64,000 nt of DNA. It comes from Belliella pelovolcani. GTDB lineage: Bacteria > Bacteroidota > Bacteroidia > Cytophagales > Cyclobacteriaceae. The notes under the pieces are model-generated. The model ran no database searches. It worked only from the letters and a program-made list of their open reading frames with translations, and was not told where the DNA came from. Location of the stretch: the NCBI RefSeq assembly GCF_900156785.1, contig NZ_FTOP01000003.1:358747-422746 (forward strand), read 5' to 3'. This document shows positions 6,565 through 15,109 of the stretch, in pieces; the stretch's first letter is position 1; every line of letters starts with the position of its first letter. The translations under genes and the position numbers were made by a program.

Positions 6565-7844
6565 GGACGGCATTTGTCAAGCTCTGGGGGCAGCGGATAG
6601 GGGCGGTGGTATGGGATGAACGTCAAGAATTGGCTTTTTTCGAATATGACAGAAAATTTACCTCTGGTAAACTCGATATCTCACCGATTCGGATGCCGCT
6701 TGGGAATCGTGTCTATGGCTTTCCTGAACTGAGAGGCAATGCGACATTCAAAGGGCTTCCCGGATTGTTGGCAGACTCTCTACCTGATCGTTATGGAAAT
6801 GAATTGATCAATGGCTGGCTTGCCCGTCATGGTAGACCCGAAAACTCTTTGAATCCCGTTGAACTACTTTGTTTTATCGGAAATCGAGGCATGGGTGCCT
6901 TGGAGTTTGAGCCTTCTACACTGCCAGTCCAAGAGCAAGGGCAATTATTGGAACTCTCAAGCCTTATTGAGACAACTAAAAAGTTGCTGGAAAGCAGGGA
7001 GCAGTTTGAAACACAAACTGACCAAGCCATGCGTGATGTCATGCTGAATGTGTTAAAAATGGGTACTTCAGCGGGAGGTGCACGACCCAAAGCCATCATC
7101 GCATATAATGAAGCCACCGGAATGATCCGATCGGGGCAGACTTTGCAAGATGCTGGATTTGAACATTGGCTGATCAAGTTTGATGGGGTTAATGACACAC
7201 AGTTTGGAGAGACCTTTGGTTATGGACGGGTGGAGATGGCTTATTATGCCATGGCGATAGATGCTGGAATTGACATGGCTGAAAGCAGGCTGATTGAAGA
7301 AGAGGGTAGGGCGCATTTTATGACCAAGCGTTTTGATAGAGTGGACGGAACCGATAAGCTACACATGCAGACTTTTTGTGCTTTGCAGCACTTTGATTTC
7401 AACAATGTTACTAGCTTTAGCTACGAACAGCTGTTTCAGACCATGCGCCAACTTCGGCTTACCTATGCTGAGGCAGAGCAAATGTTCCGCAGGATGGTAT
7501 TCAATGTTTTGGCCCGCAACTGTGACGATCATACCAAAAACTTTGCTTTTCTGATGGATAAGGAGGGAAAATGGAAGCTTTCTCCGGCCTATGATATTTG
7601 CCATGCTTACAGGCCTGACAGTGTTTGGGTCAGTCAGCATTGCCTGAGCATCAATGGCAAAAGGAAGGATTTTGTACTAGACGATTTTTTGGCCATTGCC
7701 AAGCAAAATTCTATCCGAAATCCTCAAGGGATTATAAAAGAAGTGCAGGAGGTCGTTTCCAATTGGCTGGACTATGCAGGAAAATATAAGGTGAATTCAA
7801 AGCTTTCAGAAGCTATCGCTGCTACTTTGGTCAAGCTGGTATAA
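6558..7844 (+). CDS. hipA: HipA-like serine/threonine kinase toxin
   Basis: The 428-residue protein has the N-terminal HipA domain (PLGNRVYGFPELRGNATFKGLPGLLADSLPDRYG, spanning about residues 37-75), the ATP-loop region MGTSAGGARPKAIIAYN and WLIKFDG, the catalytic loop NCDDHTKN at 321-328 (D323), and the metal-binding YDI motif (D346). E. coli HipA phosphorylates glutamyl-tRNA synthetase and triggers dormancy; the target here is unknown. It overlaps hipB by 7 nt. All key residues are present, so it should be active. The module lies between two damaged agmatine-deiminase genes, consistent with insertion of a mobile toxin-antitoxin cassette. Confidence 0.92.
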   Translation: MVRTAFVKLWGQRIGAVVWDERQELAFFEYDRKFTSGKLDISPIRMPLGNRVYGFPELRGNATFKGLPGLLADSLPDRYGNELINGWLARHGRPENSLNPVELLCFIGNRGMGALEFEPSTLPVQEQGQLLELSSLIETTKKLLESREQFETQTDQAMRDVMLNVLKMGTSAGGARPKAIIAYNEATGMIRSGQTLQDAGFEHWLIKFDGVNDTQFGETFGYGRVEMAYYAMAIDAGIDMAESRLIEEEGRAHFMTKRFDRVDGTDKLHMQTFCALQHFDFNNVTSFSYEQLFQTMRQLRLTYAEAEQMFRRMVFNVLARNCDDHTKNFAFLMDKEGKWKLSPAYDICHAYRPDSVWVSQHCLSINGKRKDFVLDDFLAIAKQNSIRNPQGIIKEVQEVVSNWLDYAGKYKVNSKLSEAIAATLVKLV

Positions 7845-7887
7845 GGGCTGCATTTGATTAATTTTTTTATTTCTAAAAATTTTACCC

Positions 7888-8046
7888 ATCACATCATTGG
7901 GGTATTGTGGGCGACTTGAAATTGAGGGAAATTTAGTGGAATGATTTCACGCTACGAGCGCAACGAGAAATACGCCACGAGCGCAACGTAATTAATTTAA
8001 AAAATCACCGCGTTCGCCGCGCTTTTCTTTGCGTTCGCCGCATGAA
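7888..8046 (+). repeat. composite repeat: 21-bp word plus CG-rich palindrome
   Basis: Begins with the 21-bp word (7888-7908), then about 35 bp (GGGCGACTTGAAATTGAGGG...), then the left arm TTTCACGCTACGAGCGCAACG-like and the right arm CGCGTTCGCCGCG...TTTGCGTTCGCCGCATGAAA. The same order occurs at 9377-9535, so the two are copies of one about 160-bp element. They bracket the frameshifted agmatine-deiminase gene. Confidence 0.75.
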
Positions 8047-8063
8047 ACAAAAATCCTTAATCC

Positions 8064-9352
8064 ATGAAAAATCTAATTTTCTTTGTCTTTTTGATCGTGA
8101 TTATTTTCTCCTGCAAGCAAGAGCGAAGAGATCCTTCAATTTTTTATTATCCTGCTGAATGGGAACCACAGGAAGCTATTATGATTGGTTGGAAAACCAT
8201 TCAGCCTGAGTTTTTCCCCTTGGCTGCAGATGTGGCACGAGCGCTTGAAGGTTCCACTTCTGTCATATTTGTATCAGATACCAGCGAAAACCCTCAAATA
8301 TTTAAGCAATATCTAGTAGAAAATGGTTTAGATACGGCTTCATTTACTTTTTTGACCATCCCTATTCGGCAGGCTTTAGCCTTAAGAGATATTGGTCCTG
8401 TGTATCTGACCAATGGGTTGGGAGAGAAAAAGGCAGTAGATTTCAGGTGGTCATACCAGGACTACTTTGAGCGTTTTTTAATTGAGAAAGGAGAAGAACC
8501 CGACTCAGCAAAGATTTATGCTTCGTTCTTTGACCGAAATCAAAAAACAGATAGCCTGATAGCAGCTAGAAATGGTATCGAAGTCATTACTTCTTCATTG
8601 AACCTAGATGGGGGAGCAATTGAAGTCAATGGTAAAGGTACCATATTGCTGAATGAAGAGTGGATGTTAATGGTCAATCCGACTTCAACCAAGGAAAGCA
8701 TGGAGCAAGAGTTGCAAGAACATTGGGTGTTCATCATTTTATTTGGGTAGGAAAAGGCCTTGTAGAAGATGGTGATGTGTCGAAATTCATCATACCTGGA
8801 TACATTGCATTAGGTACAGGTGGTCATACGGATGAATACATTCGATTCGCAAATGCCAATACGATTCTTCTAGCATGGGTGGATGAAGAAGAAAAAAACC
8901 TACATCCCATACATGCCGAGAATCACAAAAGGATGCAGGAGACTTATGAAATTCTGAAAAAAGCAAAAGATCAAGATGGGAGGCCCTTTTCTATCATTAA
9001 AGTCCCATTGCCTGACCTCCGGTATAGGCCCAATGTGGTTGTAGAAAGATGGGCAATGAGTGATTCCACGATTGGGAAAGAGTATTTTGCCCCTGATCAG
9101 GGCGTGCAAGTCGGAGATACACTTCAGTATTTGTCGTCTTCTTCCTATTTGAATTTTTTGATTTCAAATGACAAGGTTTTATTGCCTACCTACTTACATG
9201 TAGGCAGTTCGCCTGAAAAAGAAGAACGTGTGAAAGATATCTTTTCAAGTTTATACCCTGATAAAACTTTGGTTTGGATAGATGCTATTGAATATAATTG
9301 GGGTGGTGGAGGTATTCATTGTTTCACCAAGCAAGTGCCTAAGGTAAATTGA
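8064..9352 (+). pseudogene. agmatine deiminase family protein, single frameshift
   Basis: Two overlapping frames together encode one enzyme of the agmatine/peptidyl-arginine deiminase family. The first (from ATG 8064) has a lipoprotein signal ending IIFSC, then YPAEWEPQEAIMIGW and SLNLDGGAIEVNGKGTILLN. The second continues with TLGVHHFIWVGKGLVEDG, TGGHTDEYIRFAN and the catalytic GGGIHC (Cys codon 9320-9322). The shift lies near 8714-8721 and equals one missing base in the sequence for EQELQ-TLGV. All catalytic residues are otherwise present, so this may be a recent mutation or a sequencing error. A lipid-anchored deiminase is unusual for a polyamine enzyme. Confidence 0.85.
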
Positions 9353-9376
9353 GAATTAGGGATTTTTTATCAAACC

Positions 9377-9535
9377 ATCACATCATTAGGGTATTGTGGG
9401 CAACTAGAAATTGAAAGAAATTTAGGGGAATGGTTTCACGCAACGGTCGCAGCGGAAAAAACGCAACGAGCGCCACGTGAGGGTTTTAAATTCGCTGTGT
9501 TCGCTTCGATTTCCTTAGCGTTCTCTGCGTGATAC
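9377..9535 (+). repeat. composite repeat: 21-bp word plus CG-rich palindrome
   Basis: Second copy of the element at 7888. The 21-bp word is at 9377-9397, then GGGCAACTAGAAATTGAAAG, then TTTCACGCAACGGTCGCAGCG and ACGCAACGAGCGCCACG as left arm, and TTAGCGTTCTCTGCGTGATAC as right arm. Confidence 0.75.
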
Positions 9536-9551
9536 AAATGATCTTGTTAAT

Positions 9552-10073
9552 ATGAAGTCATTATTTATACCCCTGTTTATTTTCTTGTTTATCAGCGATG
9601 ATTTCGCACAATCTGATAGGCTTCAGGCATATAATCCATCAGGAATGTCCCATTGGGAGCCATTTATCGGGCAATGGAAAGGAATCGGCTGGAGGTTGAC
9701 AGAGGATGGACAACAAACAGAATGGCATCATGCCTATAACATTCAAATCAAACTGGATGGGAGGCTCCTAATGCTGGAAAATACCACAACAGTGAAAGGG
9801 GAAGTTCACCACAAAAGCCTAATCCTAGGGACTTATGATGAAAAAGCCAATAATTTTCCTCTTCGTGTGTACTCTACGCTAACACCGGATGGGGATTATT
9901 CAGGAGTTTTTGAAAACGGGGCATTCATCTATTTTATGAACAAGAACTTACGTTTTTCCATGCAGGTAAATGAAAAGGGACAGATCCATGAGATCGGGGA
10001 AATGAACATGGGCGATCAGTGGGTGCAGGTTTTTGAAATGCTTTCTGCCCGACAAAATTTAAATGAAAAATAA
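9552..10073 (+). CDS. secreted protein with a DUF1579-like beta-barrel pattern
   Basis: The 173-residue protein has a signal peptide (MKSLFIPLFIFLFISDDFAQ). The mature part opens with WEPFIGQWKGIGW, a pattern seen at the start of lipocalin-like DUF1579-type barrels. It continues as alternating strands (LDGRLLMLENTT, SLILGTYDEK, YSGVFENGAFIYFM) and ends near MGDQWVQVFEMLSA. No catalytic motif is visible. It probably folds as a small beta-barrel outside the cytoplasmic membrane. The family guess is moderate and the function unknown. It stands alone after a repeat element. Confidence 0.7.
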   Translation: MKSLFIPLFIFLFISDDFAQSDRLQAYNPSGMSHWEPFIGQWKGIGWRLTEDGQQTEWHHAYNIQIKLDGRLLMLENTTTVKGEVHHKSLILGTYDEKANNFPLRVYSTLTPDGDYSGVFENGAFIYFMNKNLRFSMQVNEKGQIHEIGEMNMGDQWVQVFEMLSARQNLNEK

Positions 10074-10103
10074 GCACCCCCGTTTTTACCTGACAATAAC
10101 CAT

Positions 10104-10140
10104 CTTTGCGTATTTCGTGGCGTACGCTGCGAGAACCCCA
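10104..10140 (+). repeat. CG-rich palindromic repeat, right-arm fragment
   Basis: TTTGCGTATTTCGTGGCG and TACGCTGCGAGAACCCC match the right arm of the dispersed palindrome. A shorter scrap, CCGTGTGAACCCC, occurs near 11078-11090. Confidence 0.5.
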
Positions 10141-10257
10141 TAACGAAAAACCTTGAAATATTTCACTCCTGCTTATTCCTGACTATCATGCATTTTCAGC
10201 GTGTAAACTCTTTAAAAAGCGCGTATTTCACATTAGTTAATCCTATATATAAGATAG

Positions 10258-11064
10258 ATGAAAACATCAAAAAAAGTAGTTTGGATTACCGGTGCTTCTT
10301 CCGGAATTGGAAGGGAGATGGCACTGCAATATGGGGCTAAAAATTATGCTGTAGCAGTGGCCGCACGGCGTATGGATTTGCTAGATGCGCTCGTCAAAGA
10401 AATAGTAAAACAAGGCGGGGAAGCATTTGCCGTTTTCTGTGATGTGACGGACGAATCTTCCATTCAACGTGCAGTCAGTCAAATTGTGAGTCAATATGGC
10501 AAAATTGATATTGCTGTGGCCAATGCAGGGGGCGGGGTGATCGGGTTTTTGGAAAACCTCAGTCGGGAGGAGTGGACCAGACAACTGGATATTAATGTAA
10601 TCGGCCTGGCAATGACGGTGAAGCATGTATTGCCGGAGCTTAAGAAGACTAAAGGAAGGTTGGTATTGATAGGTAGTATTGCTGCGTATATTCCCAATCC
10701 ATACCTCAGCGCCTATGGCGCAAGTAAAGCTGCAGTACATAATATCGGTGAGTCTCTTCAAGTAGAACTTTTAGGTTCAGGAGTGACTTGCACGACAATT
10801 CATCCCGGATTTGTTGACAGTAATATCACAAGAGTGGATAATAAAGGCCATTTTAACCCCAATGCCAATGACCCACGTCCTGCCAACCTTATGTGGCCAA
10901 CAGATAAAGCAGTCAGAGATATGATTAGGGCCATTGACAAACGGAAGAAGCTAGCAGTCATCACAGGCCATGGAAAAGTCTTTGTTTTTTTGGGTCGCTT
11001 CTTTCCTGGCTTAGCAAGGGTTATGATGGCAAAGCAGATAAAAGAAATCTCTAAATCATTGTGA
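10258..11064 (+). CDS. short-chain dehydrogenase/reductase (SDR)
   Basis: A 268-residue classical SDR with the nucleotide-binding TGASSGIG (about residues 11-18), the NAGG motif, and the active-site Ser-Tyr-Lys set in GSIAAYIPNPYLSAYGASKAA. AARR after the second strand suggests NADP preference. The C-terminal hydrophobic stretch VFVFLGRFFPGLARVMM is common in DltE/YqjQ-like members that act near membranes. Substrate is unknown. No clear operon partner; a decayed gene follows 41 bp downstream. Confidence 0.92.
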   Translation: MKTSKKVVWITGASSGIGREMALQYGAKNYAVAVAARRMDLLDALVKEIVKQGGEAFAVFCDVTDESSIQRAVSQIVSQYGKIDIAVANAGGGVIGFLENLSREEWTRQLDINVIGLAMTVKHVLPELKKTKGRLVLIGSIAAYIPNPYLSAYGASKAAVHNIGESLQVELLGSGVTCTTIHPGFVDSNITRVDNKGHFNPNANDPRPANLMWPTDKAVRDMIRAIDKRKKLAVITGHGKVFVFLGRFFPGLARVMMAKQIKEISKSL

Positions 11065-11105
11065 TGTGATATGTTGCTCCGTGTGAACCCCAAAACCAAA
11101 AACAC

Positions 11106-11443
11106 ATGAAAAAACTCACACTTTTCACACTCCTAGGATGGATCATTTTTGCTTGCTCCAGCCCTTCCCATGATCTTTTGATCACCAATGTGAATGTCAT
11201 AGACGTAGTCACGGGTGAAGTACTTCCTAACCGAACAGTCGCCATTGACGGTGATGAAATAACGGCCATCTACACTAGAACCATTAAATCCGGAAAAAAC
11301 ACTTAAGTGGTAGATGGAAAAGGGAAATTCCTGATCCCAGGGCTTTGGGATATGCATGTGCATAATAACTGGAACTATGAAGATACCAATGACCTCTTAG
11401 TAGCCAATGGTGTAGTAGGAGCAAGGGAAATGTGGGGGGATAT
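11106..11443 (+). pseudogene. N-terminal fragment of an exported amidohydrolase
   Basis: A lipoprotein signal (MKKLTLFTLLGWIIFAC) is followed by an amidohydrolase opening: LLITNVNVIDVVTGEVLPN and, past an in-frame TAA at 11304-11306, VVDGKGKFLIPGLWDMHVH with the first metal-binding HxH. Homology stops near GAREMWGDM, and the remaining about 300 residues of a normal amidohydrolase are absent. The gene is dead twice over, by nonsense and truncation. Confidence 0.82.
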
Positions 11444-11596
11444 GAAAATCAGGAAGAAAATGTATGGGATAGTTATGCCGAAGGCTTTTTAACGCAAGGG
11501 GATACTGCCAACGCCATCCAATACTACCAAAAGGCACTGGATATCTATCCCTGTAATCTTGTAATTGAGAAGCGATTGCTAGCATTGAAGCCTTAA
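11444..11596 (+). pseudogene. TPR-type C-terminal fragment fused to the amidohydrolase relic
   Basis: In a different frame from the preceding relic, the sequence reads ENVWDSYAEGFLTQGDTANA, then IQYYQKALDIYP and a stop at 11594-11596. This is the tetratricopeptide-like tail often found on serine hydrolases and esterases of Bacteroidota (NVYDSLGEAYL...AIEYYEKALEL pattern). The join at about 11440 looks like a deletion that fused two unrelated genes. Confidence 0.65.
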
Positions 11597-11752
11597 GTTC
11601 AACAAATTTCCAAAGTTTTGAACTTTGGAAAAATTTAAGTAGTGGTTAAGCAAGTATAGGTTTGGTTCCTTGGAATGGTTGTGGAGAACACTTACCTATG
11701 GAGTAATACCTGCGTTGATAATATATTGATTGAAAACGTTGAAAAAAATGTT

Positions 11753-11866
11753 ATGAAAACATCAAATCAAGTCCTCTGCACCACAGGAGGCTCTTCTGGA
11801 ATAGATCTCCATTTGGCAAAAGCATTTGTAAAAAAAGGTGAAACTGAAGAAGCCATTTCACGATGA
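11753..11866 (+). pseudogene. N-terminal fragment of a DltE-like SDR
   Basis: From ATG 11753 the sequence reads MKTSNQVLCTTGGSSGIDL, HLAKAFVKKGE and then stops. It matches the opening of DltE-like oxidoreductases, but TGGSSGIG has become TGGSSGID and the rest of the enzyme is missing. A relic, with unrelated sequence joined after KKGE. Confidence 0.7.
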
Positions 11867-11967
11867 ATGGCTTTACTTGGAAAGCTTGTAATTGAAATCA
11901 ATAATTCACCTACTGTTCTTTTTTTATTTTTTAGCTTGTATCTTTAGTCAAACCCAAAGCATAAGCT

Positions 11968-13053
11968 ATGAAAAGGATATTTCCCAATTTTATTTTTATT
12001 TGTGGAACTTTGTTCGCGTGTAGTACACCACCAGAAACTACCTTTCCAATAAAGAAAAATATCTCTGAGTCTGTATTCGCTTCTGGGCTCATTAAAGCTA
12101 AAAATCAATATCGTGCTTTTGCCAATACAAATGGAATTCTTTCTTCATTATCCGTGGAAGAAGGAGAACTTGTAGAAGAAGGTCAAATTCTTTTAGAGAT
12201 ATCCAACGAATCGACTAAACTCTCTAGAGAGACCGCGGAATTAGCTCGGGAATTTGCTGATCGGCGAGAAAATGAACTAAAAATCAAAGAGGTGGAGGTT
12301 TCTATTGAATTTGCCAGAATTAAATTTGAAAATGATTCACTCCTTCTAAGCAGGCAAGAAAATCTTTGGAAACAGGGTATCGGCACGGCCAATGATCTAG
12401 AACAACGACGGTTGAATTTTCAAAACTCTAAAACCCAGTACCTCTCAGCTCAACTTCGGTACAGAGATTTTAAGCGGGAATTGGAGTTTAACGAACGGAA
12501 TGCCTCTAAAAACTTGGCGATTTCCAAATCTGTAGAAGGCGACCTCTCGCTGCGAAGTAAAATAGCTGGAAAGGTATATGCTTTGCTAGTTGAAAAAGGA
12601 GAAATGGTCAATCCGCAAACACCTTTGGCCATCATTGGTAGTGCAGATGAATTTATCTTAGAAATGCAGGTTGATGAATACGATGTCGCTAAAGTAAAGG
12701 AGGGACAACGCATTCTCGTCAAACTTGATAGCTATAGAGGAGAAATTTTTGAAGCTGTATTAAGGAAAATTAATCCGATTATGGATGAGCGGACCAAGAG
12801 CTTTACTGTAGAAGCTGAATTTGTCCAAAAACCAGATGTGCTCTATCCCAACTTGAATTTTGAAGCGAATATTCTAATTCAAGCCAAAGAAAATGTATTG
12901 ACAATCCCTAGGAATTACCTAATCCAAGATCGATTCGTATTAGCTGCAGATGGGGATACTTTAGAGATTCAAACAGGTCTTAAGGATTATCAATTGGTGG
13001 AAGTCTTGGGGGGGATTAATGAGCAGACCAAATTAAAAAAGCCCTTTCTATGA
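11968..13053 (+). CDS. MacA-like periplasmic adaptor (membrane fusion protein)
   Basis: The 361-residue lipoprotein (signal ending LFAC, Cys18) has the HlyD/MacA layout: a barrel-sandwich half (ANTNGILSSLSVEEGELVEE), a long coiled coil (about residues 80-170), the second half (LRSKIAGKVYALLVEKGEMV), and a beta-barrel domain (VDEYDVAKVKEGQRILVKLD). It should link the inner-membrane ABC transporter encoded next to an outer-membrane channel. Its stop overlaps the permease start (ATGA at 13050-13053), so the genes form an operon. No TolC homologue is in the window. Confidence 0.9.
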   Translation: MKRIFPNFIFICGTLFACSTPPETTFPIKKNISESVFASGLIKAKNQYRAFANTNGILSSLSVEEGELVEEGQILLEISNESTKLSRETAELAREFADRRENELKIKEVEVSIEFARIKFENDSLLLSRQENLWKQGIGTANDLEQRRLNFQNSKTQYLSAQLRYRDFKRELEFNERNASKNLAISKSVEGDLSLRSKIAGKVYALLVEKGEMVNPQTPLAIIGSADEFILEMQVDEYDVAKVKEGQRILVKLDSYRGEIFEAVLRKINPIMDERTKSFTVEAEFVQKPDVLYPNLNFEANILIQAKENVLTIPRNYLIQDRFVLAADGDTLEIQTGLKDYQLVEVLGGINEQTKLKKPFL

Positions 13054-14309
13054 AATTTGGGCTGATTATAGAAATTGCAAAAGCCTTGATGCTGGCACGC
13101 ATCAAACAAACAATGGTAGCTGCTGTAGGAGTAACCTTTAGCATTACCATGTTTATTGCATTACTTGGTTTTATGAACGGGCTCAATGACTTGTTGGATG
13201 GATTAATTTTGAATCGGACTCCCCATATCCGCTTTTACAATGAAATCAAACCAAGTGAGGATCAGCCCATCAATGTATTTGAAGAGTTGACAGGCTTTTA
13301 CAATATAATTCGATCTGTCAAACCTTCTGGCGCACGTGTCAATATATATAACAATGAGGCAATCATTCAAACCTTGGAAAAAGATGATAGGATTTCAGGA
13401 ATAGCACCCAAAATCACTGTACAGGTATTTTTCAATGTTGGAAATGTAGATATTCCTGGTTCCTTGAATGGAATTCAAGTAGTCGAAGAAAACAGACTCT
13501 TCGCATTTAGTGATTATGTGGTGGCCGGGGATTTTATGAATCTCCAAAATACTGCTACCAGCATTATTTTAGGAAAAGGTGCTGCTGATAGAATAATGGC
13601 AGAGATCGGAGATTATGTGCAGGTCACAACGGCACAAGGCAATCGATTATTGCTAAAAGTTGTTGGGTATTATCAATCAGGACTAGGAGAACTGGACAAT
13701 ATTCAATCCTACGTTTCTTTGGCTACTGCTCAAAAAATGATTGGAGAAAGCGCTTCCTATGTGACAGATATTCAGGTAAAGCTGCATGATTTTACATTAG
13801 CACCAGCCATGGCAAAAGAATATAGCACAATTTTCGATATTCAAGCAGATGACATACAGACTGTTAATGCGCAATTTGAAACAGGCTCTGATATACGTTC
13901 GATGATCAGTTATGCCGTAGGAATTACTTTTTTAGTAGTCTCAGGATTCGGTATTTACAATATCCTGAACATGATGATCTATGAAAAAATGGACACCATT
14001 GCTATTCTAAAAGCAATTGGATTTTCTGGAACGGATGTGCAACAGATCTTTACAAGTATCGCAATATCAATTGGATTTGTTGGAGGAGTTTTAGGTTTGA
14101 TCTTTGGGTATTTTGCTTGCTTAGGTATTGAGCAGATTCCTTTTGAAACTGAAGCTTTGCCTACTATCAAAACCTTTCCGGTCAATTTTAATCCCAAATT
14201 CTACTTGATTGGAGGTGTTTTTAGCTTAGTTACTACCTATTTCGCTGGCTTTTTTCCATCGAGAAAAGCTAGTAAAATCGATCCTGTAGAAATAATCCGA
14301 GGAAAATAA
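13050..14309 (+). CDS. MacB/FtsX-type ABC transporter permease
   Basis: The 419-residue protein has one N-terminal membrane helix (about residues 18-40), a large periplasmic domain, and three C-terminal helices (about 290-312, 335-360, 383-402), the MacB_PCD plus FtsX plan. The final SRKASKIDPVEIIRGK is the family signature. It overlaps the adaptor gene by 4 nt, and the ATPase gene starts one base after its stop. The set should form a mechanotransmission-type exporter of a peptide, lipid or drug. Substrate is unknown. Confidence 0.92.
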   Translation: MKFGLIIEIAKALMLARIKQTMVAAVGVTFSITMFIALLGFMNGLNDLLDGLILNRTPHIRFYNEIKPSEDQPINVFEELTGFYNIIRSVKPSGARVNIYNNEAIIQTLEKDDRISGIAPKITVQVFFNVGNVDIPGSLNGIQVVEENRLFAFSDYVVAGDFMNLQNTATSIILGKGAADRIMAEIGDYVQVTTAQGNRLLLKVVGYYQSGLGELDNIQSYVSLATAQKMIGESASYVTDIQVKLHDFTLAPAMAKEYSTIFDIQADDIQTVNAQFETGSDIRSMISYAVGITFLVVSGFGIYNILNMMIYEKMDTIAILKAIGFSGTDVQQIFTSIAISIGFVGGVLGLIFGYFACLGIEQIPFETEALPTIKTFPVNFNPKFYLIGGVFSLVTTYFAGFFPSRKASKIDPVEIIRGK

Positions 14310-14310
14310 G

Positions 14311-14997
14311 ATGCAAACATCTACAGTCATAGAAGCGAAGAAAATCAATAAGTATTTCTATAGTCCTGGGAAAGTTCAGGTACTCAAAGAAGTTACATTT
14401 TCAGTTAATAAAGGAGAATTTGTATCTGTGATGGGAAAGTCGGGATGTGGCAAATCAACCCTGCTATATGTACTTTCGACAATGGATACGGATTATGAAG
14501 GCCAATTATTGTTGGATGATCATTTGATTACAGACCAGCCTTCTCAGGTTCTCTCTCAACTCAGAAATGAAAAGATTGGCTTTGTTTTTCAATTTCACTA
14601 TTTGATTCATGAGTTTTCCGTGTTGGAAAATGTGATGGTTCCGGGTCTCAAACTCAATAAGCTCTCTAGAGAGGAAGTGGAGCATCAAGCGATGGAAAAG
14701 CTCCGGATTTTTGATATGCACGAGCATGCTTTCAAAAAAGCCAATCAATTATCTGGTGGCCAAAAACAGCGTGTTTCCATAGCTAGAGCTTTGATCAATA
14801 ATCCGCTGATCATCATGAGCGATGAACCTACCGGTAATTTGGATAAAAAGAATTCAGATATTGTTTTTGGCATATTTCGAGAGTTGGTTCAAGAATTTCA
14901 CCAAACAATGCTGATGGTTACCCATGATTCAGAGTTAGCAGACAAGACTGACAGGACCATCTGGATGGAGGATGGGAAGATTGTCTCGCACCTTTAA
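14311..14997 (+). CDS. MacB/LolD-type ABC transporter ATPase
   Basis: A 228-residue ATPase with Walker A GKSGCGKST (42-50), Q-loop in FVFQFHYLIHEFSVLENVM, signature LSGGQKQR, Walker B LIIMSDEPTGNLD and the H-loop in MLMVTHDSELA. It energises the permease encoded immediately upstream (1-nt gap). It ends the operon, with about 110 bp before the next gene. All motifs are intact. Confidence 0.95.
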   Translation: MQTSTVIEAKKINKYFYSPGKVQVLKEVTFSVNKGEFVSVMGKSGCGKSTLLYVLSTMDTDYEGQLLLDDHLITDQPSQVLSQLRNEKIGFVFQFHYLIHEFSVLENVMVPGLKLNKLSREEVEHQAMEKLRIFDMHEHAFKKANQLSGGQKQRVSIARALINNPLIIMSDEPTGNLDKKNSDIVFGIFRELVQEFHQTMLMVTHDSELADKTDRTIWMEDGKIVSHL

Positions 14998-15072
14998 GCT
15001 TTGAATTGGTTCACGATTTAAATTGGTGGAATACTTGATAAGCGAAAACATAAAATGATGCCTTCGAAACAT

Positions 15073-15080
15073 TATATTTG
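15073..15080 (+). promoter_or_regulatory. -7 promoter element upstream of the flavodoxin gene
   Basis: TATATTTG matches TAnnTTTG, 30 bp upstream of ATG 15110. No good TTTG lies at the right distance upstream, so the call is tentative. Confidence 0.35.
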
Positions 15081-15109
15081 AGTCAACTTAATCGAGGGAA
15101 GAAACTCTT

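Noticed and set aside
8660..9352. A second, separate gene starting at 8660
   Set aside because: Its first residues before TLGVHHF have no family match, whereas the upstream frame supplies exactly the missing N-terminal half; a frameshift is the simpler explanation.
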